Shown: positions 43,501-54,850 of the stretch, piece after piece
Numbering within the stretch: position 1 is the first letter of the stretch
Layout of the letters: each line of letters opens with the position of its first letter
Assembly (NCBI GenBank): GCA_963682175.1
Contig: OY821772.1
Span: forward strand, 43,422,925 to 43,486,924
Direction: 5' to 3'
Origin: Triglochin maritima
Lineage: Eukaryota; Streptophyta; Magnoliopsida; Alismatales; Juncaginaceae
DNA length: 64,000 bases
Translations under genes and position numbers: made by a program
Notes under the pieces: model-generated
Told to the model about the DNA's origin: nothing
What the model saw: the letters and a program-made list of their open reading frames with translations, nothing else
Databases searched by the model: none

Positions 43501-45279
43501 TGTTCGTACCACTAAGTATCCTAGAGAAATTCCACTGCTTCCTTGGTACAGAGGAGCGATTCCTCAAATGGTCATGGCTGGGTTTCTTCCATTCAGTGCT
43601 ATATATATTGAACTTTACTACATATTTGCCAGTGTCTGGGGGCACAGGATATACACTATATATAGCATTCTCTTCATAGTCTTCATTATTCTCATCATTG
43701 TCACTGCCTTTATCACCATAGCACTCACCTATTTCCAGCTTGCTGCTGAAGACCATGAGTGGTGGTGGAGGTAATATTGATACTTTTAATGTGCAATGCA
43801 AAGTCCATGCTTTTAACACCCCGGGCATACTATTCTTTTTTATTTTAAATTTATCTTATGGTCTTACTCCAAAGTTCAAAAGTTGCATTTTATGGATACC
43901 AATTTTCAATTGAATCTGCCTTTGTTTCCATTAAATTATAACATTGCCTGCTCGGACGTTATAGGAAGTTGTGTAGTTGTAGCATTGGTCATTTTCTTAG
44001 TATTTACTTGGAGTTAAGATGAAAAATTAAATTCCAAAAATAATGTTTTTTCCGAGTCATGTCTCTTTTTCTCGCTATGGTTTCCAGTGAGATTGATAAT
44101 TCTTCAGTCCTTTTTGTTAGATATAGAAATTTGTAGCTATTGTAGTTTTGTGAGAATGCATTTGTCCGAATTCTTGTGTGAGTTGAATCCCTCATAAATA
44201 GAAGAATTTCTGAACTACCACAATGAATGCTAGACAAGTAGTGTCAGAGTCCCTGAAATCAGTTAAAATCATGAGTCTCGATGCCATAAGTAGTTTCTTG
44301 TGTACTCTCTAAATTCATTTGGTGTAGTTCATGAATTGATGTTGTACATAGACATTACATGTTCTTATGTTAGTAGAACATTGATTGTTAATGCAGGTAT
44401 AAGTGCTTAAATGGGAGATACTGAACTGGACTACTGTTATAGAATCAATAGTCTACATTCAGCTTTGGGCTGCTATTTGAAAACCCCCTCTATATATTAT
44501 TTGTAAAAAGAGACATTAAATGAATAAAAAATTGTCTATTTTATCTAAACACCTGGTATAGTTAATGATAAAATTGAAAAAGAACAGATGGGCATACATC
44601 TAATCCTTGTACCCCTTGATCGATCTTTTTTCAGTCTTTGTTGAAAATGATAAAACACAATGTCAAAAAGCAATATCTCTATTTTCATGCCTCATCTTCC
44701 ATTTTTTTAGAAGTCGAAAGTCTCTTTTGTTTTGGAAACTATATAGCTATTCTACAAGGATGAGTTGTTCCTATGAGGATCCCATTCTGGTTCATCTGCA
44801 TCACTTTTACATTACTTCGAAGATTTTTTAATGTGCCATAGAGAACCCACTTTTAGTTTTTTAGGTGGTCATTGAGCTGCTTCAGGTACATGTAATGTCT
44901 AATTACATTATAAATGATTGGTAGCATAATTCATTAAATTTTGCTCATTACACTTTATGTTTGGAACATTTTCCTTACAATAATAATAGTATATTACGCA
45001 GTGAACCCCATCATGATTAAAATATCCCTTCCTTATCCAATGCATTTGTTCTTGTATAGGTCATTCTTCTGTGGAGGTTCAACTGGGTTGTTTATCTATG
45101 GGTACTGCTTGTATTACTATTACGGTCGTTCGGACATGTCGGGCTTCATGCAGACATCATTCTTCTTTGGGTACATGGCTTGCATATGCTATGGATTTTT
45201 CCTCATGCTAGGAACTGTGGGCTTCCGTGCTTCGCTGTTCTTTGTTCGCCACATATACAAGTCTATTAAGTGTGAGTAA
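40583..45279 (+). CDS. Transmembrane 9 superfamily (nonaspanin/EMP70) protein, 7 exons
   Basis: Exons 40583-40728, 41394-41434, 41518-42103, 42689-42823, 42936-43092, 43286-43770 and 45060-45279 join through GT-AG introns with no frame break and total 1770 nt, i.e. 589 residues, the usual length of plant TMN1-type proteins. A signal peptide (MIPAAIAAALLSLFFGFPGVAS) is followed by a lumenal domain (HRYKSGDAVPLYANKVGPFH, LPFC, LGEILNGDRLVDAPYKLDF) and nine membrane segments starting near WFSIINSCVTVLLLTG. Conserved family blocks include GWKYIHGDVFRFP, PYNRGALFTALVVIYALTSG, TKYPREIP-LPWYRGAIPQM and WGHRIYTIYSILFIVF. The C-terminal tail IYKSIKCE has the K-x-(D/E) signal known to keep plant EMP proteins in the Golgi. 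Family members act in Golgi/endosomal membrane sorting and are linked to metal homeostasis and adhesion in other organisms. No disabling change is visible. Exon 4 ends at an ACT|GTGGG donor, chosen because it restores the reading LFTLTIFIF. Confidence 0.95.
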
Positions 45280-45946
45280 GAAGGGAGAAATGTATTCATC
45301 TTCTATTGACGTATTCTATGAGCTTCAATATTAATATGGAGGATGAATGATACTTTACTTTCGTGGAAAGAGACTGGAATTCTATAACTCAAGAGGCGAT
45401 GCTGTAACAACTTACGATGCTGTGTTTCAGGGTCATTCTTTTATGACAGTCATTTTTTTCGCTTGTTGCTGTGGAACCTCTGGATGTAACATGCACATGT
45501 GACTGCCTTCATCCCCAAGAGGAAAATCTGTATTTAGGTCTCCATCTTCAATGTACCCATTACTTTATGACATTTATAACTTTAAATTTTCGTTCCAAAT
45601 TAGAAATCCAAAAGAATGAATGTAAGTTTATACGATTGGCCAAACTGAAGTTGTGTTATTTTCTGAAACATGTGATATTAGCAACTTTGGAAGTGTCCAT
45701 TCGTAGATCTGTTTCCTTGGGACTTTTACCCTAATTTGTTTTAGTAGTTTCAATTCTGGATCGTGTAGGTGTTCTATCAACGAGAGATAACATATGGTAT
45801 ATATCCTTCACTCGGCAACATATGTGCAGCCAGTAGTAACAACCTTCGTGATTGGATTGGTTGCTATTTTTAAGTTGACTTGTACCCAAATGTTTCAATC
45901 CAGAATAAATGTTGCAACCTACATCTGTATTATGGTTCATGGTTGT
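45280..45946 (+). other. 3' UTR and downstream of the TM9SF gene
   Basis: No ORF of note. A possible AATAAA poly(A) signal is at 45904-45909, about 625 bp after the stop. The copia element below inserted at 45947. Confidence 0.4.
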
Positions 45947-46090
45947 TGTTAGAAGATATTAGAAAATAATTAAATAGTTGATAAAACTTTTTTATTATTG
46001 TTTTCTTATTTCATCCTTGTAATCTCTATACATAGAGAGAATACCTACCTAAGCAAAAAATAATTTCCCAATTGTTATTTTGTCTTCACA
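45947..46090 (+). repeat. Copia element, 5' LTR
   Basis: TGTTAGAAGATATT to TCTTCACA. Diverged from the 3' LTR by several substitutions and indels, so the insertion is old compared with the TR-GAG and LTR-B elements. Confidence 0.9.
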
Positions 46091-46128
46091 TGATACCAGA
46101 TCTTAGGTCCTAACCCTAGCCGCCACCC

Positions 46129-46150
46129 CCCCCCCCCCCCCCCCCCCCCC
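46129..46150. repeat. Poly-C tract in the copia leader
   Basis: A homopolymer of about 22 C following CTAACCCTAGCCGCCA; its exact length is uncertain in any sequencing technology. Confidence 0.8.
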
Positions 46151-46430
46151 CTAACCCTCACCGTAGTACTGTTCACCGACGGAGTTACTGTTCACCACCG
46201 GCCAGTCATTCCTTAGGTCGTCGGTCCCCAACCTCCACCCTTTTAGGTGGTTCTTTTCGTGTATGGGCACCCGGTGAATTTTTCAGCCTTCATCGGTGAT
46301 GCTCATGTTCAAGTACTGAACTTTTATCTCTTCGTCGGGAATGATGAAATTCTGTGGGTTGTGTTAACCCTTATGGTATGATCTCTGGATGATCATTGTC
46401 GTTTTGTTGTTTTTTTCTTCTTCCGTTATT

Positions 46431-49400
46431 ATGGCGTTTGTGGATTCGTTAGTGAAGAATCTACAAAATACCTCGCAGAAGTTGAATAAGAGGAATTACT
46501 TATTCTGGGCTTGGACTTTTGAGCAATTTCTTCTTGAGCATAAGAAGTTGCATTATCTAATAAAAGATCCTCTGAATGTAAAGGATGTGAGTTATACAGA
46601 TTGAGTGGCTGAGGATGTCGCCGTTCGATCGTGGTTAACTGGTCAAGCTCACATGGGGCTACCCGGGACCAATAGTATGAAACCTGATATTGCCCAGAGT
46701 GTAATGATGTTGAAGTCGGCGAAGGCTATTTGGGAGATGTGTAAGCTCACTTATGGAAACAAAAATAATGTTTCTCGTGTTTTTGAGTTGTACGAGCAAT
46801 TATTCTCTACGTGTTAGGGAGATCATACAGTACCACAATTCTTCACTCAGGATCACAGCGTGTTAGATGAGATCGATGTTTATCAGCCACTTGTCCTTGG
46901 TTTAGCTATACTTCATCGTTATCGGAATGAAATTGCAGTGGTGGCTTATCTTTTTGGGCTCAATCCAGAGGTCCAGCAGTAGGTGAAAGACTTGATTCTT
47001 TGTTCTGACAAAATTCCTGACCATGCCGTTGTATATGCTTGTTTACTCCGCCTTTCTTCTACATCAGTGACCCCTCATACTGCTCCAGTTTCTGATCACT
47101 CTGCCCTTGCTGCATCTTACGTTACGAGTCGTGGATCTTCTCGCGGTGGTCGAGGAAAGGGCCGAGGTGGATGATCAGTGTGTACCTTATGTGGACGAGT
47201 CAGTCACCAAGAGGATCGTTGTTGGACTAAGCATGGCAGATCGGCCACGAGGAATGTTAGCACTGAAGAGGTTGAGAAAGAAAATTCTGTTGTATAGTGG
47301 TGATGAGCAGACCGTTTCCATCTCTCGGACGAACTTCGAGCGTTTCCAGCAGTTACATGCTATAACATCTTATGCCACAACCTCTCAGGCCACTTCCTCA
47401 GGTACTGCCTATTTAGCATCCAGGGACAATTCCCGGATAATTGACTCAGGTGCCTCTTCCTATATGTCAGGTACAAGAACCTTGTTTTCTCATCTTTCAC
47501 AGTCTAACTTTCTTTTGTGGCAATCACCGATGGACGATCGTGCTCTGTGTCCGGAGAAGGGGTTGTGCAAGCCTCCTCTCAGCTTAGACTTGATGATGTC
47601 CTTTTTGTACCTGATTTTCTTGTTATTCTTTTGTCCATCTCCGTGATCACTAAACACTTACAATGTAGTGTGACATTCTTTCCCTTTCACTGCACTTTTC
47701 AGGATCCGCAGATGGGGAGGAAGATTGGTTTGGGTCGTAATCGTGGTAATGGTGTGTACGTGCTAGTGTGTGACGAGATTCCTCATGGTTTGGTAGCATA
47801 TGACTCGACTCTAGAATCATCACACACATAGCACTGTCGACTGGGTCATCCATCTCATCGCCGTCTCCAACAAACACTACCTTGGATTAGTGTTGAGTCC
47901 TTTGATTGTGAGTCGTGTCACCTACAAACGTTCTAGTATTGTGTCTAGTAAGTCTATGTTTGAGTTAATCCATTGTGATATTTGGGGACCCTCTAGGGTC
48001 TCATCTGTATCAGGTCATTTTTATTATGCAGTCTTTGTTGATGATTTCTCTCGCGTCTCTTGGGCATATTTGTTAAAGGATCGTCACCGTGTGGCAGATG
48101 TACTCAAACAGTTCATTTTAGAAATAAAAAAATCAATTTTCTATTGTCATTAAATGTCTTCGCACTGATAATGCTTTGGAGTTTGTTTCATCCGTTGTCA
48201 ATTCAATGTGTGTCTCGTTTGGTATCATTCATTAGACACACGCCCTCACAAAATGGTATAGCTGAACGAAAACATCGTCATATTCTGGATGTTGCGTGCA
48301 CCATCATGGTTGAACGCAATGTCCTTCAGTACTTATGGTCTGATATTGTCCTCACTATTGTCTACCTAATTAATCGTATGCCATCTACTCCGTTAGGGGG
48401 AGCCATTCCTCTTCATCGTCTCATTCCTGAGTCTGAGTTATTTCGTGTCACTTCTCGTGTCTTTGGGTGTATCGCCTTTGTTCAGGATTTGTCTCCGGGT
48501 TTGGACAAGTTGTCTCCGCGAGCAATAAAGTGTGTCTGTTGGGTGCTCTAGGACTCAACGGGGGTACCAGTTATATCATCTGCCTAGTCGGAAATATTAT
48601 GTGTCTATGGATGTCACTTTTTTTGAGTCTCAGTCCTATTTTCCGGGTTCGATGTTTGCGTCCATCATGCCTTCTAAAGTTACCTTACATGTTCTGGTGC
48701 CTAGTGCAATGACTACTCCAGAGACCACAGAGGATTGTCGGTTTTGACAGGTTTATCATCGCAGCTGACAGACACACCTAACACCTCCTACTCGCCACTC
48801 GAACCCTCAGATGATGCGGGTTCTTCTCTTGAACTTCCTAGCCCTCCGATAAGGTACTTGTTCGTGTACTGGACACCCTATCTCTCATTTTGTTTCATAT
48901 GATCATTTTCACCCGTCTTTTCGCCATTTTGCCTTCTCTTTGTCCTCTGAGTCAATTCCCAAGAACTACCAGGAAGTTTCCCAACATCCCCACTGGCAGA
49001 AAGCCATGGATGAGGAAATTTCGGCCCTACAATCTCGTGGCACGTGGGTGCTTATGCCTCGACCTGCTGGAGCCAGTGTTGTCACCTGTCGGTGGGTCTT
49101 CTCTGTGAAGCACAAGGCGAATGGTACGGTGGATCGTTACAAGGCCCATTTGGTAGCTCGGGGCTTTAGTCAGACATATGGTGTTGACTATGCTTAGACA
49201 TTCTCTCCAGTTTCTCGTTTGAATTCTATCTGGATTTTGTTGTTTGAAGCGATGAATCAATCTTGGGAGTTATGTCAGCTTGATGTACAGAATGCCTTCT
49301 TGTATGGTGACTTAGTTGAGATTGTGTTTATGGAGCAACCACTAGGGTATGTTGCTCAGGGGGAGAATATTATATTCAGTCTCAAGAAGGCAATATATAG

Positions 49401-50480
49401 TCTCAAGCAGAGCTCTCATGTTTGGTTCGAGAAATTTAGTGTGGTGGCAATTACAGATGGTTTTCATAGATGTGTTGTCGATCACTCAGTGTTCTATAAG
49501 AGCACTCCTGCAGGTTGTGTGATACTTGCAGTATACGTTGATGACATTTTACTGACAGAGAGTGATAGTCAAGGCATCCAGGCAACAAAGGTTTATCTGA
49601 TAAAGCATTTTGTCACAAGAGACATGGGAGAAACGAGATATTTTCTTGGTATTGAGTTTGCATATGCCAAAGGAAAAATGACTCTTTCACAGAGGAAATA
49701 TGTATTGGATTTACTTGAAGAAACAAGTCTTCTGAGCTGCCAAACCAGAGAGTACACCTGTCGAGCAGTCACCACCTTTCTAGGAGACATCCTCACTGTT
49801 TCTTTAAGATCTGACCCAGTACAACCGTCTTATTGGCAAACTCATATATCTAACAGTCACTCGTCTCGATATCTCCTATGCAGTGGGTCTTCTGAGTCAG
49901 TTTATGCATGAACAACGAGAGGTTCATTGGAATGGAACACTGAGAGTCTTGGCATATGTTAAGGGAGCTCTTGGAAAATGACTTCTTTACAGGAACCATG
50001 GTCACCTAGATGTTGCAGCTTATTCAGATTCCGATTATGTTGGTGATAAAGGAGATCAGAAATCCACATCATGTTCTTGCACATATGTAGGTGACAATCT
50101 AGTTACTTGGTGCAGCAAGAAATAGAAATGTGGTCTCTTGGTCGAGTGCTGAAGCAGAATACAAATCAATGGCACAAACAACTTGTGAGATGGTTTGAGT
50201 ACAATCTTTTCTATCTGCTTTGGGACTCTCCATCAAGGTTCCCATGCAAATGTTTTGCAATAACCAAGCAACTATCTTTATTGCGAATAACCTAACGTTT
50301 CATGAGCACACTAAGCATGTTAAAGTTGATTGTTATTATGTTCGTGATATGGTTCAGAATGGTGTGATTTCTACACCATATATACAACCATCTTAACATC
50401 TGGCAGATAATTTCACTAAGGGTCTTGGTGTTAATGTTTTGTGTAATTTATGTAACAAACTGAGCATGTTAGATATATAT
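46431..50480 (+). pseudogene. Copia Gag-Pol polyprotein, many stops and frameshifts
   Basis: Gag starts MAFVDSLVKNLQNTSQKLNK at 46431 (gag region to about 46815; stops after SYTD and FSTC). The zinc knuckle CTLCGRVSHQEDRCW is near 47180-47225. Protease active site DSGASSYMSG is at about 47443. Integrase shows the HRRLGHPSHRRL zinc part (about 47840), then MFELIHCDIWGPS, FVDDFSRVSWAYLL and HTPSQNGIAERKHRHILD (to about 48280). Reverse transcriptase includes WVLMPRPAGASVVTCRWVF, RYKAHLVARGFSQTYGVDYA with a TAG after it, LDVQNAFLYGDL and catalytic YVDD (49534-49545). RNase H reads AYSDSDYVGDKGDQKST (about 50020). In autonomous elements this makes the particle protein and all replication enzymes; here it cannot be translated through. 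Confidence 0.9.
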
Positions 50481-50499
50481 CTTCCAGCTTGAGGGGGAG

Positions 50500-50629
50500 T
50501 GTTAGAAGATATTATGAAATAATTAAATAGTTGATAAAACTTCCTTATTTCATCATTGTAATCTCTAGATATAGAGAGAATACCTACCTAAGCAAAATGT
50601 AATTTCCCAATTGTTATTTCGTCTTCATA
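50500..50629 (+). repeat. Copia element, 3' LTR
   Basis: TGTTAGAAGATATT to TCTTCATA, the last bases altered from CACA. Directly preceded by the purine tract. Confidence 0.9.
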
Positions 50630-50634
50630 GTTGT

Positions 50635-51214
50635 AAAGATAATAATAAGCCCGACATGTAGTACTAAAAGTAAGAAATGTTGCAGGTTACTGGCATATGA
50701 TATTCTAATCGGATACAAAATAAATCCAACAAATTAAATTGCAAAACTACCGTTTAACAAACTATAACCAGTGGAAGCTAACATAATCATAGCTAAACTA
50801 ATGATCTCTTTGCAACAACAATGCCTTCACCACTTCGTTACACGAGTTAGGATACGTTACAATGGTATTTATGTTGTAATCAGTTAGTTGTTCTTCTTTC
50901 GCTAGTAATATGGGTCACATGATGGATAGAACCTAACAAAAAAATAGACATTATTTATGTGACCTTAATCATCATTAGAGAAAAGAGTTACTTTTTCGAA
51001 ACTCAAATGAACATACACAAAGAAATACTTGCATATGACGCCACAACACGGTAATTCTCACACAATACGTAAACACACGATAAATGCAAGGCATGAGGAG
51101 GGGTTGCCTGACCGACCCCTTTGAATGTTGAAATTTCACTTAATTTGTATAAATATTTTAAATTAAAATTTGAACTCGTCTAACCGTCTGGGCTTTATTA
51201 TTTGTTATTCATCG
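50635..51214. other. Intergenic, no gene seen
   Basis: AT-rich sequence that resumes the host DNA interrupted at 45947. No ORF, RNA gene or clear repeat. Confidence 0.4.
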
Positions 51215-51222
51215 TTTTAGAT

Positions 51223-51491
51223 ACGGCAGACCAGATTCCGGGTTGACCTGGTCAACCGGACCGGTAGGTCCGGAAAATTTTGGAAAAATCCGTCCAGTTC
51301 GGGTTTCGGTCCGGTAAATTTTAAAATTTCGGGTTCGGTCCGGACCGGTTCATTTTTTTAATTTAAAAAATTCGGTTTTTGACCAGACCGATTCGGTCCG
51401 GTCCGGTCTTCGGTCCCTGGACATCCGGTCCGGTCTTTAGTCCGGCCCGGATAAAAATCCGGTCCGGTCCAGACCGGATGCACAACCCTAG
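51223..51491. mobile_element. hAT-like MITE, 269 bp, TSD TTTTAGAT
   Basis: 8-bp duplications TTTTAGAT at 51215-51222 and 51492-51499. The right end TGCACAACCCTA is typical of this MITE type; the left end is mutated. The interior is packed with CGGTCCGG, CCGGACCGG and GGTCAACCGGACC words, related in style to the MITE at 39887. Confidence 0.8.
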
Positions 51492-51592
51492 TTTTAGATT
51501 TTAACCTCCGAAATAATTGACTTTTGTCGTCCCAAAATAAAAAAGCAAAATCCCCAACTTTGCAAACAACTCCCACTTGAGACTCGACGAGA

Positions 51593-51658
51593 TGGGGTCA
51601 TCGGTGACCGTAATGACTCCTCCCTTCGCCGGCACGGCCGCCCCTCCGCAATCCAAGG
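51593..51658 (+). other. Possible orphan first exon (unrecognised)
   Basis: ATG at 51593 opens MGSSVTVMTPPFAGTAAPPQ and reaches a good donor (AAG|GTTTGT) at 51659. A candidate second exon begins after an AG at about 51976 (EIASIEDSQVQATIGFITN), with a donor at about 52036. I do not recognise the protein, and no further exons are visible. It may be the remains of a host gene cut off by the TM9SF pseudogene duplication. Confidence 0.25.
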
Positions 51659-52147
51659 TTTGTCTACCTGCATCTCCGAATCACCTTCGGTTCCGCCGGA
51701 ACTCGTCCTAAATTACGAAACTAGAAATTCCCGTAGTAGTTTTCCAACGAATTAGAATGAGTATGGATTTCGTTTCGAATCTTAACGAACAATTTGATGT
51801 GAACAGCTTGTGAAATATTTGCGATGTGTTATGTTTATGCTTGCAAAGTACTTGTGTGGACAAAAAGATGGGAGGATCAATTAGCATCTCCATACTAACT
51901 GCAAAGTGGACTCGTTTAGGATTTGTTAGATATCACGACATTCGTAACACATGTAAATCACGACTTCATTTCCATAGGAAATTGCATCTATAGAAGACTC
52001 CCAGGTTCAGGCTACGATCGGTTTCATCACGAATCTGTGAGCACTAGTTCATTATTCTGATTTTATCATTGAAGGGTTTCCTGGCATTTGATTTTATCAT
52101 TGAAGATTTTCTTAACATCTCCTTTGCTGCTTTCGTGCGTATGAAGA

Positions 52148-54850
52148 TCAGAAGATGAGATCTCATGGCTTAGATGATAGTAAAGAGGAGGTTAGAAAGA
52201 CGTGTAGTCGTGTATTGTATTCATGGTGACGATGTTTTCATCTTTTCAACTAATAAATTGTTTTTTTCTGCCTGTGTCGGTTCTGACATGGAACTCTCTA
52301 CGCTGTACGTTTCTGCTGTGTTCCTCTCTTTCCCTATATCCATGTTACTTTTTTTTACATGGGTATTCTAATTCTCTGTTTGGTAATTTACTTCTCTGTT
52401 TTATCATCCTAATTCTCAGCAATTATCTGTTGCAGCATTGCTTCAATATTTGTGACGAGTAATCTATCTTTCCAACCGTGGATTACTTCTAATAGCTTTG
52501 TTTGTCATATATGCTTTGACATCTAGTATGACCGATTTTGGTGTAACTTCACTTCGCTGTCAGCTTAAAAGAGAGAACTGGGTAATTACTCGATTCTTAC
52601 TCTTATGTTTGTCTGTTTTCTAGCCAATATACTATACAAGAACTTCCCCACATATTTTCCGGTGTTTGGAACACGGAGTTGATGCTATAGATAGCATTGT
52701 CTTGCATTTTTTATTCTTCTAATTATTGTGATTTTGATCATCGCTGTAGGTTTTACATGGGTCTGACTTGCTTCTGCAAAACACAGATGCGGTGGAGGTA
52801 ATAATGATACACGTGGCAGCCATATGCATCTAGCAAAATGCCTACTTTCATACTTGTTTTTTTACTCTATCTTTCCCTTTTTTTGTTCCTTTCATTTAGC
52901 TTCATGCACTGTGTTAGAATTATGTTCTTAAGTAATCTTTAAGTGAAGTGTTATTGGTACTAGTGTATCATAATGCAATGATATATTTCAAATTTCTCTC
53001 TCTAGGGCATGCTTGGAATGTGGGTAGTGCGAGGATTTTTTTTATCATCGGTAATGTGAGGCAAATCATCAAGGTATTGTGAGATATTTTTTACCTATAA
53101 AAAAAGAGGAAGAAAAAGTATTGTGTAATTGATATAGAGCGGCAATTATCTAATCCACAATGAAATGAAAGTGTTACATATAAATGTAGAGGCATTTTTA
53201 TGCAACACCTAGAAGCAATTATAGGGTGTTCAATTATCTTTTAAAATGAGGCACGAAAGGGAACAAAACATGAAACAAATATATTATCAAGTAATATTTT
53301 TTTAGTATAATGGGACTTGAAGGTATTGATATGAACATTTATTTCTAAGATTTGGAAAATAATACACACTGACATAAACAAGTAAATGGGAGGAGAGGAG
53401 AACCACACCTTGTATTAAGCTCAATTCAGAAAAGGAGCCAATTGTGGAAGATAAATTTCAATAAAATACAATTCCTTCTTCACAATCGCAAATCACAAAA
53501 ATAAGATGGCTTTTCTAGGCTATCTGGAACAAAAAACATCACCTTGTTTTTGTTTACGCTACTAGCATCAAGTGGAGGTCGCAAGCATTTGGCAGGTGTT
53601 GGAAATTCAAGAGGTTTGCTTGCCTTGCTGGTGGCTTATATTTCCAAGTATTAAAGTTTGAGCTTGATTTAAGACCAATTGGTGTTGAGTGTAAGTGCTT
53701 AGATTCTTTGTAAACAAGGATAGTTTATGTTGTTCGGTGTGAGCATGTCTCATAAATTCAACAAGTATTCTCTCAAATGTGTTGAATGTAAAATCACTCA
53801 TTCACTCCAAATGTGGTCACAGATGATGGATTGTCTGGCTAATTGTTGGGCCTTTTTTTAGTATGTGATACTATAAAAGTGACTTTTCATCTCAAATCAA
53901 TTGACATTTCAAAATCAATTGGTTTCAGTGGGGCTACAATATTATAAGTTGCTAAATAATCTCAGACTGTCCATTACAGGACTTTTTTTACCACTACCAC
54001 AAAGTAACAAAACAAAAATAAAGAGGGTTCATCCGAACAAGTGATTTTCGATTATTTTATATCCAATTGTTTTAGACGGTAGCTTTTCAATACTAATTGT
54101 GGAGTCTAGTAGAAGCTAATCGTTATGCAGAGGCCTATATAATCAAGTTATGTTGCATGAGTTCGGCTCATGGATTCCAATTGTAGTGCTTCATGGTAAA
54201 GGCGTAAAGAAAATTTTCTTTCTCATGTATTGCAAATGGGGAAGCATGATATCGACTCATTTTGATGTCTTGAGCACTTTGATGGCAAATATTGGAATTG
54301 CCTGTTGGTTGGGCTATAGCAATCGTAGGGAAACTAATGTGGAATTGTAAATTTAGTTCCAACATCTTTTATTAGCTGTTAAAAGTAAATGTTAAGTAAT
54401 AATAAGCAACAAATTTATGTCTCTTCCTGTAGTTAGCTAATTGATTTTTTTTGGTTGTAAAGGCACACCCTTATCAATCATTATTTTGTAAAATATCAGT
54501 TTGTCATAGACTTTCAGGACTGGTTCATTATAGTGACCTTGTTGATTCTGCTTGTAGAAACGTAGTCATTTGAGTTAAACACCATTTTGAGTTATTCTGA
54601 ATTCCTGAGTTCTTCACTTGTTTTTCTGGCTTTCTTGTATAGGTCATTTCTGCATAGATGTTTCACAGGATTATTCCTCAACAGCTACCGCTTTTACAAT
54701 TACCGGTTAGACATGTCAAGGTTCATTCTGACATCATTCTTATTTGGAATATCGCTTGCGTATGCTATGGAATTTCCTTATGTTTGGAACTATGGGTTTT
54801 CTTTGTTCATTGCTCTATATTCACTACAAACAAGTCTGTCATGTAAGTAG
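52148..54850 (+). pseudogene. Decayed 3' copy of the TM9SF gene (exons 4-7)
   Basis: Pieces collinear with the intact gene at 40583-45279. The exon 4-like part at 52148-52305 has IHGDDVFIFSTNKLFFSACV against IHGDVFRFPKNNSLFSACL, with a lost frame before it. The exon 5-like part is at 52430-52581 (ALFVIYALTSS, then CQLKRENW and a GT donor). A short 3' piece of exon 6 at about 52645-52799 resembles the WGHRIYTIYS region with most of the exon deleted. The exon 7-like part at 54643-54850 (SFLHRCFTGLFLNSYRFYNY, LDMSRFILTSFLFG, ending LSCK) is open but lacks the KCE tail. Exons 1-3 are missing. It is a partial tandem duplication that decayed, located 7 kb downstream of the parent and on the same strand. 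No functional membrane protein is expected. Confidence 0.85.

Larger units (their letters stand above)
45942..50634 (+). mobile_element. Complete but decayed Ty1/copia retrotransposon, TSD GTTGT
   Basis: LTRs 45947-46090 (144 bp) and 50500-50629 (130 bp) are flanked by GTTGT at 45942-45946 and 50630-50634. The Met-type primer site after the left LTR is altered (TGATACCAGATC at 46091-46102, two transitions from the canonical form). GAGGGGGAG (50491-50499) is the polypurine tract. Gag, protease, integrase, reverse transcriptase and RNase H follow in copia order. The very short LTRs and plant-typical GAGGGGGAGTGTTAG junction suggest an Ale/Bianca-like lineage, but this is tentative. Confidence 0.92.

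Noticed and set aside
51593..51658. First exon of the TM9SF pseudogene
   Set aside because: The peptide has no similarity to the TM9SF signal peptide or lumenal start, so it was listed as an unrelated orphan exon.
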